DNA from: Pseudomonadota bacterium
Lineage (GTDB): Bacteria; Pseudomonadota; Alphaproteobacteria; Rhodospirillales; Magnetospirillaceae
NCBI GenBank assembly: GCA_021781575.1
Contig: JAJXWP010000024.1
Coordinates: 1 to 64,000, forward strand
Reading direction: 5' to 3'
Length of the DNA stretch: 64,000 nt
Both the position numbers and the translations under genes were made by a program. The notes under the pieces were generated by a model, which was given only the letters and a program-made list of their open reading frames with translations, was not told where the DNA came from and searched no databases. Shown here piece after piece: positions 34,455 to 42,898 of the stretch. The first letter of the stretch is position 1; each line of letters opens with the position of its first letter.

Positions 34455-35864
34455 TCAGACGCTGTAGTACATCGCGAACTCGATCGGATGAGGGGTGTGT
34501 TCGAAGCGATACACCTCTTCCCACTTCAGTTCGGCATAGCTGTCGATGAAGTCCTTCGAGAAGACATCGCCCTTGAGCAGGAAGTCGTGATCCTTCTCGA
34601 GGTTCTGCAAGGCTTCGCGCAGGCTGCCGCAGACGGTCGGAACCTGGGACAGTTCCTCGGGCGGCAGGTCGTAGAGGTTCTTGTCCATGGCGTCGCCGGG
34701 GTGGATCTTGTTCTGAATGCCATCCAGGCCGGCCATCAGCATGGCGGCGAAGGCCAGGTAGGGATTGGCACCCGGGTCGGGGAAGCGGACCTCGACGCGC
34801 TTGCCCTTCGGGCTGGCCGAGTAGGGGATGCGGCAGGAGGCCGAACGGTTGCGGGCGGAATAAGCCAGCAGCACCGGGGCTTCGAAGCCGGGGATCAGGC
34901 GCTTGTAGCTGTTGGTCAGGGGGTTGGTGAAGGCGTTCAGCGCCTTGGCATGCTTGATGATGCCGCCGATGTAGTACAGCGCGGTCTCCGACAGGTCGGC
35001 ATAGCCCGAGCCGGCGAAAGTCGGCTTGCCGGACTTCCAGATCGACTGGTGGACGTGCATGCCCGACCCGTTGTCGCCGAAGATCGGCTTCGGCATGAAG
35101 GTCGCGGTCTTGCCGTAGCTGTGCGCCACGTTATGCACGACATACTTGTAGATCTGCATGGAGTCGGCGGACTTCACCAGCGTGTCGAACTTGCAGCCGA
35201 GTTCGCTCTGGGAGGGCGCCACTTCATGGTGGTGCTTCTCGATAGGCAGGCCCATGTCGCCCATGACGGTCAGCATTTCGGCGCGCATGTCGACCTGGCT
35301 GTCCACCGGCGGAACGGGGAAATAGCCGCCCTTGATGGCCGGACGGTGGCCGGAGTTGCCTTCGGCGAATTCCTTGCCGGAGACATAGGGGCCTTCCTCG
35401 GAGTCCAGCTTGTAGAACACCGAGTTCATGTTGACTTCATAGCGCACGTCGTCGAACACGAAGAATTCGGCCTCGGGGCCGAAGAAGGCGGTGTCGCCGA
35501 TGCCGGTCGAGGCCAGATGCTTTTCGGCGCGCTTGGCGATGGAGCGGGGATCGCGGTCATAGAGTTGGCCGGTCATCGGCTCGACGATGTCGCAGAACAG
35601 GATCATCTGGGTCTGGGCGGCGAAGGGATCGATCACGGCCGTGCTGAGATCCGGCTTCAGGATCATGTCCGACTCGTTGATGCTCTTCCAGCCGGCGATC
35701 GACGAGCCGTCGAACATGATGCCTTCGTTCAGCAGGTCTTCGTCGATCGTGCTGACATGCTGGGCGGTGTGCTGCCACTTGCCCCTGGGATCGGTAAAGC
35801 GGAGGTCGACGTATTTGACGTCGTGTTCCTTGATCTGCTCGAGGACTTTTTTGGCTTCGGACAT
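34455..35864 (-). CDS. glnA: Glutamine synthetase type I
   Basis: This 469-residue enzyme makes glutamine from glutamate, ammonia and ATP. It starts [20 protein letters not shown] and includes [28 protein letters not shown] and the ATP-binding [18 protein letters not shown]. The adenylylation site [10 protein letters not shown] is present with Tyr398, so GlnE can switch the enzyme off. It is transcribed after glnB with a 110-bp gap. Confidence 0.97.
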   Translation of the reverse strand: MSEAKKVLEQIKEHDVKYVDLRFTDPRGKWQHTAQHVSTIDEDLLNEGIMFDGSSIAGWKSINESDMILKPDLSTAVIDPFAAQTQMILFCDIVEPMTGQLYDRDPRSIAKRAEKHLASTGIGDTAFFGPEAEFFVFDDVRYEVNMNSVFYKLDSEEGPYVSGKEFAEGNSGHRPAIKGGYFPVPPVDSQVDMRAEMLTVMGDMGLPIEKHHHEVAPSQSELGCKFDTLVKSADSMQIYKYVVHNVAHSYGKTATFMPKPIFGDNGSGMHVHQSIWKSGKPTFAGSGYADLSETALYYIGGIIKHAKALNAFTNPLTNSYKRLIPGFEAPVLLAYSARNRSASCRIPYSASPKGKRVEVRFPDPGANPYLAFAAMLMAGLDGIQNKIHPGDAMDKNLYDLPPEELSQVPTVCGSLREALQNLEKDHDFLLKGDVFSKDFIDSYAELKWEEVYRFEHTPHPIEFAMYYSV

Positions 35865-35974
35865 GGTCACTATTCCCAATAGTTGAACGGAATTAACACT
35901 TTGGCTGACCGCGCGCCGACGCGCCGGCTGTCTCGTCCTTTCGGTCGAGATGCCGGACGGCCGGTGACGCCGGG

Positions 35975-36367
<393 letters not shown>

Positions 36368-36368
36368 T

Positions 36369-36386
36369 TAGCACGCCTTGTGCCAA
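36369..36386 (-). promoter_or_regulatory. Sigma-54 (-24/-12) promoter of glnBA
   Basis: Reading the minus strand, TTGGCACAAGGCGTGCTA has GG and GC separated by exactly 10 bases. TGGCAC at -24 matches the RpoN consensus fully. It lies about 55 bp before the glnB ATG, which agrees with NtrC-dependent control of glnBA in related bacteria. No NtrC site was looked for exhaustively. Confidence 0.82.
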
Positions 36387-36465
36387 TTGGGCTACGGCGA
36401 AAATGCGGGGATTCCCTAGGGTATTTGAACCGTCTGGATAGAGACTGCACGCTTTTTCGCCACTG

Positions 36466-36505
36466 CTGCCAAATTATTCGGCAATGCCTGCCCCATTCTT
36501 CGGCA
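36466..36505. repeat. Two 18-bp tandem boxes TGCC-N9-GGCA in the glnB/aminotransferase spacer
   Basis: CTGCCAAATTATTCGGCA (36466-36483) and CTGCCCCATTCTTCGGCA (36488-36505) agree at 15 of 18 positions and are 22 bp apart, about two helix turns. Each has TGCC/GGCA inverted ends. This spacer (36314-36639) also holds the glnB promoter. The boxes lie 135 bp before the aminotransferase start and look like tandem operators for an unknown regulator. Confidence 0.5.
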
Positions 36506-36639
36506 GCCTTGGGCGTTGGGTGAAGCTGTGCTAAGTGTTTGGCGTGACATTATCGCGTCGGTTTTGCCCCTTGCCGGGGCGGGACCGGATGGCCCGGCCC
36601 CCGGCGAGGGACCAAAATGAACCCCTGAGGACGAATGCC

Positions 36640-37803
36640 GTGAAGCCAGCCAATTCGATCTTTTCCGCCTGCGGCACCACCATCTTCGAAGTGATGTCGC
36701 GCCTTGCCGTCGAGCATGGGGCGGTCAACCTCGGGCAGGGGTTTCCCGAGGGGCTCGAGCCTCCGGCGCTGCTTCAGGCGGCGGCCCGTGCGGTGATCGA
36801 AGGGCCTAATCAGTATCCCTCGATGATGGGGATCCCGGCGCTGCGCCAGGCGGTGGCAGACCATGCGAAGCGTTTTTACCGGTTGGACGTCGACCCGGCG
36901 ACGGAGGTGATGGTCACCTCGGGCGCCACCGAGGCATTGGCCGACTGCCTGTTCGGCCTGATCGAGCCGGGAGACGAGGTGGTCCTCATCGAGCCGCTTT
37001 ATGATAGCTACCTGCCGATCGTCCGTCGTGCCGGAGGTATCCCGCGGATCGTTCGGCTGGCCCCGCCGCATTGGGCGTTGCCCCGCGAGGCGCTTGCGGC
37101 GGCGTTCAACCGGCGGACCAAGCTGGTGGTCCTCAACAGCCCGATGAACCCCACCGGCAAGCTGCTGGACGACGAGGAACTGGCGTTCATCGCCGATCTC
37201 CTGGTTCGTCACGACGCCTATTGCGTCTGCGACGAGGTCTACGAACACCTGGTCTTCGACGGCCGCCGTCACCGGCCGCTGATGACTCTGCCGGACATGC
37301 GCCAGCGATGCCTGCGGATCGGCTCGGCTGGCAAGACCTTTTCCCTCACCGGCTGGAAGGTCGGGTACATTACCGCGTGTCCCGCATTGCTGCAGCCCGT
37401 CGCCAAGGCTCATCAGTTTTTCACCTTCACCACGCCGCCCAATCTCCAGCAGGCGGTGGCTGAAGGATTGGCCAGCGGCGATGAATACTATCAGGGCCTG
37501 GCCGTTGATTTGCAGAAACGCCGCGACCGCCTGGCCGAAGGACTGAGCAATATCGGTTTCGAGCTGCTTTCCTGCGCCGGCAGCTATTTTCTCGTCGCCG
37601 ATATTCGCCCGCTCGGCTTCGCCGGCGACGATGTGGCATTCTGCCGGCACATCACCGTCGAGGCCGGCGTGGCGGCGGTACCGGTCAGCAGCTTTTTCGA
37701 GAATGGCGACGTCCGGCACTATGTGCGGTTCTGCTTCGCCAAGAAGGACGCGGCTCTGGATGAGGCGCTTGCCAGATTGGCACGCTATTTCGCCCGAAGG
37801 TGA
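36640..37803 (+). CDS. PLP-dependent class I/II aminotransferase
   Basis: This 387-residue fold-type I aminotransferase includes VNLGQGFPEG, the substrate region NSPMNPTGKLL, DEVYEHLVFDG and the PLP lysine in SAGKTFSLTGWKVGY. It resembles methionine/kynurenine/DapC-like aminotransferases, and the donor and acceptor cannot be set from sequence. GTG at 36640 is chosen because GAGG lies about 10 bp upstream and the protein then begins just before the conserved region. An in-frame ATG at 36589 is an alternative. It sits beside nitrogen-control genes and tRNA-His. Confidence 0.85.
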   Translation: MKPANSIFSACGTTIFEVMSRLAVEHGAVNLGQGFPEGLEPPALLQAAARAVIEGPNQYPSMMGIPALRQAVADHAKRFYRLDVDPATEVMVTSGATEALADCLFGLIEPGDEVVLIEPLYDSYLPIVRRAGGIPRIVRLAPPHWALPREALAAAFNRRTKLVVLNSPMNPTGKLLDDEELAFIADLLVRHDAYCVCDEVYEHLVFDGRRHRPLMTLPDMRQRCLRIGSAGKTFSLTGWKVGYITACPALLQPVAKAHQFFTFTTPPNLQQAVAEGLASGDEYYQGLAVDLQKRRDRLAEGLSNIGFELLSCAGSYFLVADIRPLGFAGDDVAFCRHITVEAGVAAVPVSSFFENGDVRHYVRFCFAKKDAALDEALARLARYFARR

Positions 37804-37849
37804 CCCTTGACGGCGCCCGGCCGATTGGGCTAGACAACGGTCCTCCGGC

Positions 37850-37927
37850 GGCGGGTGTAGCTCAGTTGGTTAGAGCGCCAGGTTGTGGTCCTGGATGTCG
37901 TGAGTTCGAATCTCATCACTCGCCCCA
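37850..37927 (+). tRNA. tRNA-His (GTG anticodon)
   Basis: The cloverleaf folds cleanly. The acceptor GCGGGTG pairs with CACTCGC, and the extra G-1 at 37850 is opposite C73, as required for tRNA-His. The anticodon stem is CCAGG/CCTGG with loop TTGTGGT (anticodon GTG at 37885-37887). The T arm is GTGAG-TTCGAAT-CTCAT (one G-T pair), and CCA is encoded at 37925-37927. Confidence 0.97.
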
Positions 37928-38282
37928 TTTTCCTGATTTTCCCAATAAAGTCCTGAAATCTCCGCCGTCCACGGCGGGGCGCCGGGTCGACGCTGCCGTT
38001 TGGACGGCCCCGTACAGCCGATCCTCATAACCAAAACCGCAGCGGGAATATAGGCCATTTCGTGCGTTAGCGTACACCTGGTGGGTACACCCTGCGACCC
38101 AGGCAGGGTCAACTACCGAGAATGAACGTCGGGCTACCTCCTACAGAAGGTATGATCGCGAGCCCCCATCGGATAAAACTTGCATCGGAAGACGAGTGCA
38201 ATGTGAAGGGCCGACGCTGGCATTCACCGAATGATCAAAACCGACTTTAGCGAGGACGCTGACAGCCTTACGGGGGCTTTTC
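37928..38282. other. 355-bp spacer after tRNA-His with two hairpins
   Basis: No coding region is supported. CCGCCGT (37962-37968) with ACGGCGG (37971-37977), and CCCTGC (38090-38095) with GCAGGG (38103-38108), form short GC hairpins. The first may end the tRNA transcript. There is no integrase or attachment-site duplication of the tRNA 3' end that I can see. The right part should hold the promoter of the regulator at 38283, with GGGGG before its start. Confidence 0.5.
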
Positions 38283-39002
38283 ATGCAAAATGTTGAAATT
38301 CTGCTAATCGACGCCAATAAGCTTTTCAGGGAAGGCCTGAAAAGATTATTGGACAATTCACCATTCATAATATCTGCGGAAGCAGATACATTACAGGATG
38401 GTATCGATAAGCTGGGAACGGGAATTCAGCCCAAGGTGGCTTTGGTCGAGTTCGACGCCGGCAACGACGATGTTCAACAACTTCATACGCTTCGGGAAAA
38501 ATACCCGGACATGAAGCTTGTTGTTCTGGCCGCAACTACGCGCAACATCCATCATCTGGCCCGCTGTTTCGAGGCCGGAGCCGACGCCTATCTGCTCAAG
38601 AACATCTCCCCTGAAGCGCTCAAGCAGTCGTTGAAGCTTGTTCTGTTGGGCGAGAAGGTGTTCCCGACGCGGCTTGCGGCGCTCCTGGTCAGCGGCCAGG
38701 TCGAGGCGCATCGCCCCGCCGCCGCCTCGGCCGATCTGGAGGGATTGTCCGAACGCGAAGTGCAGATCCTTCGCTGCCTGTTGAACGGCCACCCCAACAA
38801 GGTGATCGCGAAAAAGTTGAACATCACCGAAGCGACGGTGAAGGTCCACCTGAAGGGCGTGCTGAAGAAGATTAATGCGGCGAACCGGACCCAGGCAGCC
38901 ATCTGGGCGCTCAACAACGGATTGTCCAGCGATACCCCGCTCCCGGTGCGGGGGCGGCGCGCTGCCTCAGGCAACGGCGTGGAATTAGGTCAGGGCGTGT
39001 GA
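38283..39002 (+). CDS. NarL/LuxR-type regulator with atypical receiver
   Basis: This 239-residue protein has a response-regulator layout: a receiver-like domain (residues 1-120) and a C-terminal LuxR helix-turn-helix (LSEREVQILRCLLNGHPNKV and ITEATVKVHLKGVLKKI). In the receiver the acceptor aspartate position reads Glu (VALVEFDAG aligned with VxLLDxxMPG), although the Asp of LLIDAN and the Lys of YLLKNIS remain. It may be locked on or respond to something else. No partner kinase is adjacent. A similar odd regulator lies convergently at 39049. Confidence 0.82.
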   Translation: MQNVEILLIDANKLFREGLKRLLDNSPFIISAEADTLQDGIDKLGTGIQPKVALVEFDAGNDDVQQLHTLREKYPDMKLVVLAATTRNIHHLARCFEAGADAYLLKNISPEALKQSLKLVLLGEKVFPTRLAALLVSGQVEAHRPAAASADLEGLSEREVQILRCLLNGHPNKVIAKKLNITEATVKVHLKGVLKKINAANRTQAAIWALNNGLSSDTPLPVRGRRAASGNGVELGQGV

Positions 39003-39048
39003 CCATGGGCGGAGCAGCGCCTTTCGCCTGAAGGCGTGGCTCCGCCCG

Positions 39049-39801
39049 CTAGTGAGTCGTGAGATTGCGGCCCTGCGCCGGGGCAGGCTCTTCATCACCC
39101 CCCTCCGACGACTCATCGGACGATCCCTCCGACTGTTCGCGGATCGCATTGCGGATCGTCTCATACTGCCGCGCGGCGAACACCGCTGCCTCGGTGCGAT
39201 TCTGGAACTTCAGGGCTTTCAGGATGGCTCGCACCTTCGTCTTCACATTGGCTTCGGTCAGATTCAGGCTCCGTGCGATGGCCCGATTGGTCTTGGCCAG
39301 CCGGATCTGGTCGAGAATGGCAAGTTCGATCGGTGACAGCCGCGCGATGGTATCGCAACGCAGGCGATCGGTGACGATATCCATCACCGCCGCCGAAGGC
39401 AGGATGGAATAGCCGGCCCGCGCCAGGGCCAGGATATCCTTCAATCGATGCATCGTGGCGTCCTGGAAGATGACGCCGTTGACGAATTCGAGGAAGCCGG
39501 TGCTGTCGAGAAATTCCTGCGAGCGGATCAGCAGGACGACGTTGTGGTCGCGGCAAAAATCGCCGACCAGATCCGCATGCGCCTTGCTCAGCATGCGCAC
39601 GACGTTGAAGGAAAAGATGGTGACGTCGGTGTCCAGCCGCTCGGGATGAAGGACCAGCGCACTCGGGTCGTCGTAGACGGCGATATCCGTGCGTTCATCG
39701 GCGTCGAAGCGATTGAGGATGTCGCTGGCCATCCGAGCGTCTTCGACGGCTACGGCTGCGGTCGTATGACGAGGCGGGCCGCTCATTGCCAGTTCTGTCA
39801 T
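39049..39801 (-). CDS. LuxR-type regulator with degenerate receiver-like domain
   Basis: This 250-residue protein has a C-terminal helix-turn-helix (LSPIELAILDQIRLAKTNRA and LTEANVKTKVRAILKAL). Its N-terminal domain has receiver size but no phosphorylation aspartate (the strand reads VTIFSFNVVRML). The tail is acidic and low in complexity (EGSSDESSEGGDEEP). The ATG at 39801 has GGGG about 7 bp upstream. It is 10 bp after a small gene on the same strand and convergent with the regulator at 38283. Confidence 0.78.
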   Translation of the reverse strand: MTELAMSGPPRHTTAAVAVEDARMASDILNRFDADERTDIAVYDDPSALVLHPERLDTDVTIFSFNVVRMLSKAHADLVGDFCRDHNVVLLIRSQEFLDSTGFLEFVNGVIFQDATMHRLKDILALARAGYSILPSAAVMDIVTDRLRCDTIARLSPIELAILDQIRLAKTNRAIARSLNLTEANVKTKVRAILKALKFQNRTEAAVFAARQYETIRNAIREQSEGSSDESSEGGDEEPAPAQGRNLTTH

Positions 39802-39811
39802 CGCCAAACCC

Positions 39812-40054
39812 CTAGTTCATGGTGAAGCGGTGGGAATGCATCCGCTCGAAGTTTTCGAATTCTTCGTCGGTGAAGCGTTCGAGAATGGCATTGAGACGTC
39901 TTCGGTATGCTAAATCGCAGAAAAAGCGATGGATATCGAAGCTATCCAAAAACGCCAGTAAATTGTCTTCCAACAATGATCTTGTTCTAATGCTGTGCGG
40001 AAGGCTGAGTGAAAAATATGCGGTCTGGTCGGACGTTACCTTGGTCCTCTGCAT
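39812..40054 (-). CDS. Small protein of unknown function upstream of the LuxR-type gene
   Basis: This 80-residue, highly charged, probably helical protein ends FTDEEFENFERMHSHRF. No family was recognised. It is supported by a strong ribosome site (AAGGAGG with 7 bp spacing) and by its 10-bp distance to the LuxR-type gene, suggesting an operon. The base composition is lower in GC than the neighbours. It could be a partner or antagonist of the regulator (inference). Confidence 0.6.
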   Translation of the reverse strand: MQRTKVTSDQTAYFSLSLPHSIRTRSLLEDNLLAFLDSFDIHRFFCDLAYRRRLNAILERFTDEEFENFERMHSHRFTMN

Positions 40055-40630
40055 GTCGGGGCCTCCTTTTCGAAGAACGTAAGCCGGTCTGGACTTACGT
40101 TAGTCGTAACATTGGCCGCATTCATAGGTCTTGAATCTCTGGTGGAGGAAATGTATACACGGATTTGTATATATAAAGAATTGCCATATAGTAGTACTTC
40201 GAATTTTCCAATGGGCAAAAGAATAGGTGTGGTCAGTGGGCTTGTGTCATGCTCCGCACTTATTTACTGTGAAAGAGTACATCCTCGCTCCTTGGCAGTG
40301 GCTAACCGTCGAGGGGCTAGCCATAGTTGGGTGAGGTCGTTTAGAGTGGTATCAATTTAGGATCGATATGGCTGAGGCGATGCCGCATCGGTCCGGGCGG
40401 CCGGCTAGACAAATAGCATATGTAATTACGCCTTAGGCCGATGGGCATTCGAAATTGCTTATCGGTACTTCATCAGGCGATGGTTCTTCTGCTTCGATTG
40501 CCATCGAAAGTGAAGAGTATTCTGCTGGTGCGCTGGCTCATTCAGATGAGTCCATGCACCAGGTCTACCTTGGGCCCCCGTCCGGTAGGCATGCCTGCTT
40601 TCGATACGAGCAAACTGCTGCGGGATTGCG
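40055..40630. other. 576-bp AT-richer spacer with an inverted repeat
   Basis: No convincing gene is present. ACGTAAG (40077-40083) and CTTACGT (40094-40100) form a perfect 7-bp inverted repeat 23 bp upstream of the small minus-strand gene, a likely operator or promoter region. An AT-rich run near 40150-40200 may hold promoters for either direction. The rest, up to the kinase at 40631, shows no clear feature. Confidence 0.5.
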
Positions 40631-42175
40631 ATGCCGTCGTTTCTCAACACCATGTGGGGCGAGCCTGGCTCGGCCCGGATCGACAAGAAAGACGGGCCGT
40701 TGCATCTCCCGGCCGACGCGCTGCCCATGCCGGTGCTCGTTGTCGACGCCGGGGGGGTCATCGTCGAGGCCAATGCGCAGGCCCAGGCGATGCTGTTGGC
40801 CGAAAGGCTGATTGGCCGCCGGCTGAGCGACTTCATCGATTTCGAGGATGATTGGCCGCCGACGCGCCGAGTCGGGACGACACATCGGATGGAACGCCTG
40901 GTGCGCAGCGGCAATGGGGCGGAGAGCGGCTGGGCATTGGTCTCCGCCGCGCCGCTGGCCACGGAACAGGGCGAGGGAGCCATCATCAGCTTGGCTGATG
41001 TGAGCGATTTGAAGCGCAAGGAACAGGGTCTGATAAGGGCGAAGGAGGAGACTGAGCGGGCGATACGCGCAAAATCGCGGTTCTTTGCCGCGGCCAGCCA
41101 CGACCTCCGTCAGCCGCTGCAGGCACTGGCGCTGTTTTCGACGGCTCTTGAAATGCATGTTTCGACGCCGGCGGCACGGAATATCCTGTCGTCGATCAAG
41201 CTGTCGCTGTCGACCATGGAAGACATGTTCGACACCTTGCTGGACATGTCGCGACTTGAAGCCGGGGTACTGAAGGCCGAGCCGGAGGTGTTCCTGATCA
41301 ACGACCTCCTGGAGCGGCTTGAGGTCGAGTTCGCACCGCAGGCCGCGCGGAAGGGGCTGGCGCTGCGGGTCGTTCCATCCAGCGCGGCGATTCACAGCGA
41401 CCCGGCACTGCTTGGCCGCATCCTCCGCAACTTTCTCGCCAATGCAATCCGCTATACCCGTGCCGGCAAGATCCTGCTCGGCTGCAAGCGCCGCGGCGGC
41501 AATCTGCTGATCATGGTCGGAGACACCGGGGTGGGAATTGCGGAAGATCAGCGGCTCGCCATTTTCGAGGAATTTTTTCAGGGCGCCGAGGGACAAGGCG
41601 CCACCGGGCTCGGCCTGGGGCTGGCCATCGTCCAGCGGTTAGCTCGGCTTTTGTCGCACCGCCTTGCCCTGCGCTCGCGGCTCGGCCATGGCTCGATCTT
41701 TTCGGTGGAAGTGCCGATGACCGAGGCACCCATCCCACCGTCCGGGGAGGATGACGAAGATGAGGAGGCGCTTGGGGATCTGTCCGGCAGCGTGGTGCTG
41801 GTGGTCGATGACGATCCCGCGGTGCGCGCGGGACTGACCGTGCTCCTGTCGGATTGGGGCTGCAGCGTAACCGTGGTGCCCTCCGGGGCGGAGGCCTTGG
41901 CGCGGGTGGCCAAGGAGAAATTGATGCCGGACGTCATCCTCGCCGATTCGCGTCTGCAGCAGGGGGGTGGCGGGGCCAGGACCATTGAAGAGCTGCGTAA
42001 GGCGATTGGCTGGGAGGTCCCCGCATTCCTGTTTACCGGCGATACGGACATGCGCGGCGAGGCGGTGGAGTCGGTGGGCAAGGCCCTGCCACCTGTTCTG
42101 CATAAGCCACTCAGTCCGTTGCGCCTGCGCGCGGCATTGGCGGCGGCGATGGGCCGGACCACCGCGGGGCGGTGA
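40631..42175 (+). CDS. Hybrid sensor histidine kinase (PAS-HisKA-HATPase-REC), NahK-like
   Basis: This 514-residue protein has no membrane helix. A PAS domain (about residues 25-130) precedes HisKA with FFAAASHDLRQPLQALALF and an ATPase domain (LRNFLANAIRYTRAG, DTGVGIAED, GLGLGLAIV). A C-terminal receiver has the acceptor Asp in VILADSRLQ and Lys in LHKPLSP. The SHDLRQPL H-box resembles the NahK/ErcS-like family, and the kinase at 50739 shares it. The output may pass by phosphotransfer to a separate regulator. The stop lies in a tandem duplication. Confidence 0.9.
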   Translation: MPSFLNTMWGEPGSARIDKKDGPLHLPADALPMPVLVVDAGGVIVEANAQAQAMLLAERLIGRRLSDFIDFEDDWPPTRRVGTTHRMERLVRSGNGAESGWALVSAAPLATEQGEGAIISLADVSDLKRKEQGLIRAKEETERAIRAKSRFFAAASHDLRQPLQALALFSTALEMHVSTPAARNILSSIKLSLSTMEDMFDTLLDMSRLEAGVLKAEPEVFLINDLLERLEVEFAPQAARKGLALRVVPSSAAIHSDPALLGRILRNFLANAIRYTRAGKILLGCKRRGGNLLIMVGDTGVGIAEDQRLAIFEEFFQGAEGQGATGLGLGLAIVQRLARLLSHRLALRSRLGHGSIFSVEVPMTEAPIPPSGEDDEDEEALGDLSGSVVLVVDDDPAVRAGLTVLLSDWGCSVTVVPSGAEALARVAKEKLMPDVILADSRLQQGGGGARTIEELRKAIGWEVPAFLFTGDTDMRGEAVESVGKALPPVLHKPLSPLRLRAALAAAMGRTTAGR

Positions 42176-42199
42176 GGGGCCGGACCACCGCGGGGCGGT
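42151..42199. repeat. Perfect 23-bp tandem duplication across the kinase stop codon
   Basis: Positions 42151-42173 and 42177-42199 are identical (23 bases, period 26). The first copy encodes the last residues of the hybrid kinase and its stop falls between the copies. It looks like a recent slippage or duplication event. Confidence 0.9.
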
Positions 42200-42211
42200 A
42201 ACTCAAGCCGC

Positions 42212-42242
42212 GTCTGCCTGCCGACACAGCCGGCAGGCAGAC
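42212..42242. terminator. Perfect 12-bp stem-loop between convergent genes
   Basis: GTCTGCCTGCCG (42212-42223) pairs perfectly with CGGCAGGCAGAC (42231-42242) around a 7-base loop. It lies between the convergent kinase and DsbA-family genes and probably stops transcription from both sides, although no T run follows. Confidence 0.7.
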
Positions 42243-42244
42243 GG

Positions 42245-42892
42245 TCAGCTCGAGGTCGTCTCGAGTTGCGCCTCCCGTGCGATGTCGATCAGCCGGACCA
42301 GAATGTCGGGCTCCTGCGCGCCGGACACCGCGTAGCGCTCATCGAAGATGTAACAGGGAACGCCGCTGACCCCAAGGCGATGCATGCGGGTGTGCTCGCC
42401 TTCGACCGTGGCGGCACCTAAGCCGCTCCGGAGATAATCTTCGGTCGCGTCTCCGGGCAGGCCGCATTGTTCAGCGATCCGATGTAGCACCGCCACGTCG
42501 CCGATATCCAAGCCCTCGACGAAATAGGCGTGGAAAATGGCCTCGACGATGTCCGCCTGATGGGCCGAGTCTGTGGCGTAATGGATCAGGCGATGCGAAT
42601 GGATGCTGTTCGGCGTCCGGGTCATCGATTCGAAATTGAAGTTTATCCCTTCGGCCTGGCCGGCCAGGATGGCCGCCCCGTGAATGCGGTGGATACGATA
42701 GGTGCTGCCGAACTTTCGTTCCAGATAGGCTTGGCGGTCGATGCCCTGCTCGGGGATTTCCGGATTCAAGAGGAAAGAACGCCAGCGGAGTTCCGGTAGG
42801 ACGTCGGGCCGCGCCGCCAGGGCGCGGTCCAGCCGGCGCTTGCCGATGTAGCACCACGGGCAGACGGTATCGAAGACGATGTCGATGCGCAC
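42245..42892 (-). CDS. FrnE-like DsbA-family oxidoreductase
   Basis: This 215-residue thioredoxin-fold protein begins MRIDIVFDTVCPWCYIGKRR with the CPWC active site. The cis-Pro loop reads GVSGVPCYIFDERYAVSGAQ. It has no signal peptide, so it is a cytoplasmic FrnE/2-hydroxychromene-isomerase-type protein, probably a disulfide oxidoreductase in stress defence. The start is GTG at 42892, coupled to the preceding gene's stop at 42899. Confidence 0.88.
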   Translation of the reverse strand: MRIDIVFDTVCPWCYIGKRRLDRALAARPDVLPELRWRSFLLNPEIPEQGIDRQAYLERKFGSTYRIHRIHGAAILAGQAEGINFNFESMTRTPNSIHSHRLIHYATDSAHQADIVEAIFHAYFVEGLDIGDVAVLHRIAEQCGLPGDATEDYLRSGLGAATVEGEHTRMHRLGVSGVPCYIFDERYAVSGAQEPDILVRLIDIAREAQLETTSS

Positions 42893-42898
42893 GGCGGC

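Noticed and set aside
34488-35882. Plus-strand open frame of 464 codons opposite glnA
   Set aside because: It mirrors glnA codon bias and has no domain. GlnA is complete on the other strand.
37870-38112. 80-codon minus-strand frame crossing tRNA-His, and a possible integration site there
   Set aside because: The frame begins inside the tRNA antisense (a familiar false call), and no integrase gene or duplicated tRNA end was found.
38283-39801. Quorum-sensing system suggested by two LuxR-type genes
   Set aside because: Both have receiver-like rather than acyl-homoserine-lactone-binding N-terminal domains, and no luxI-type synthase is present.
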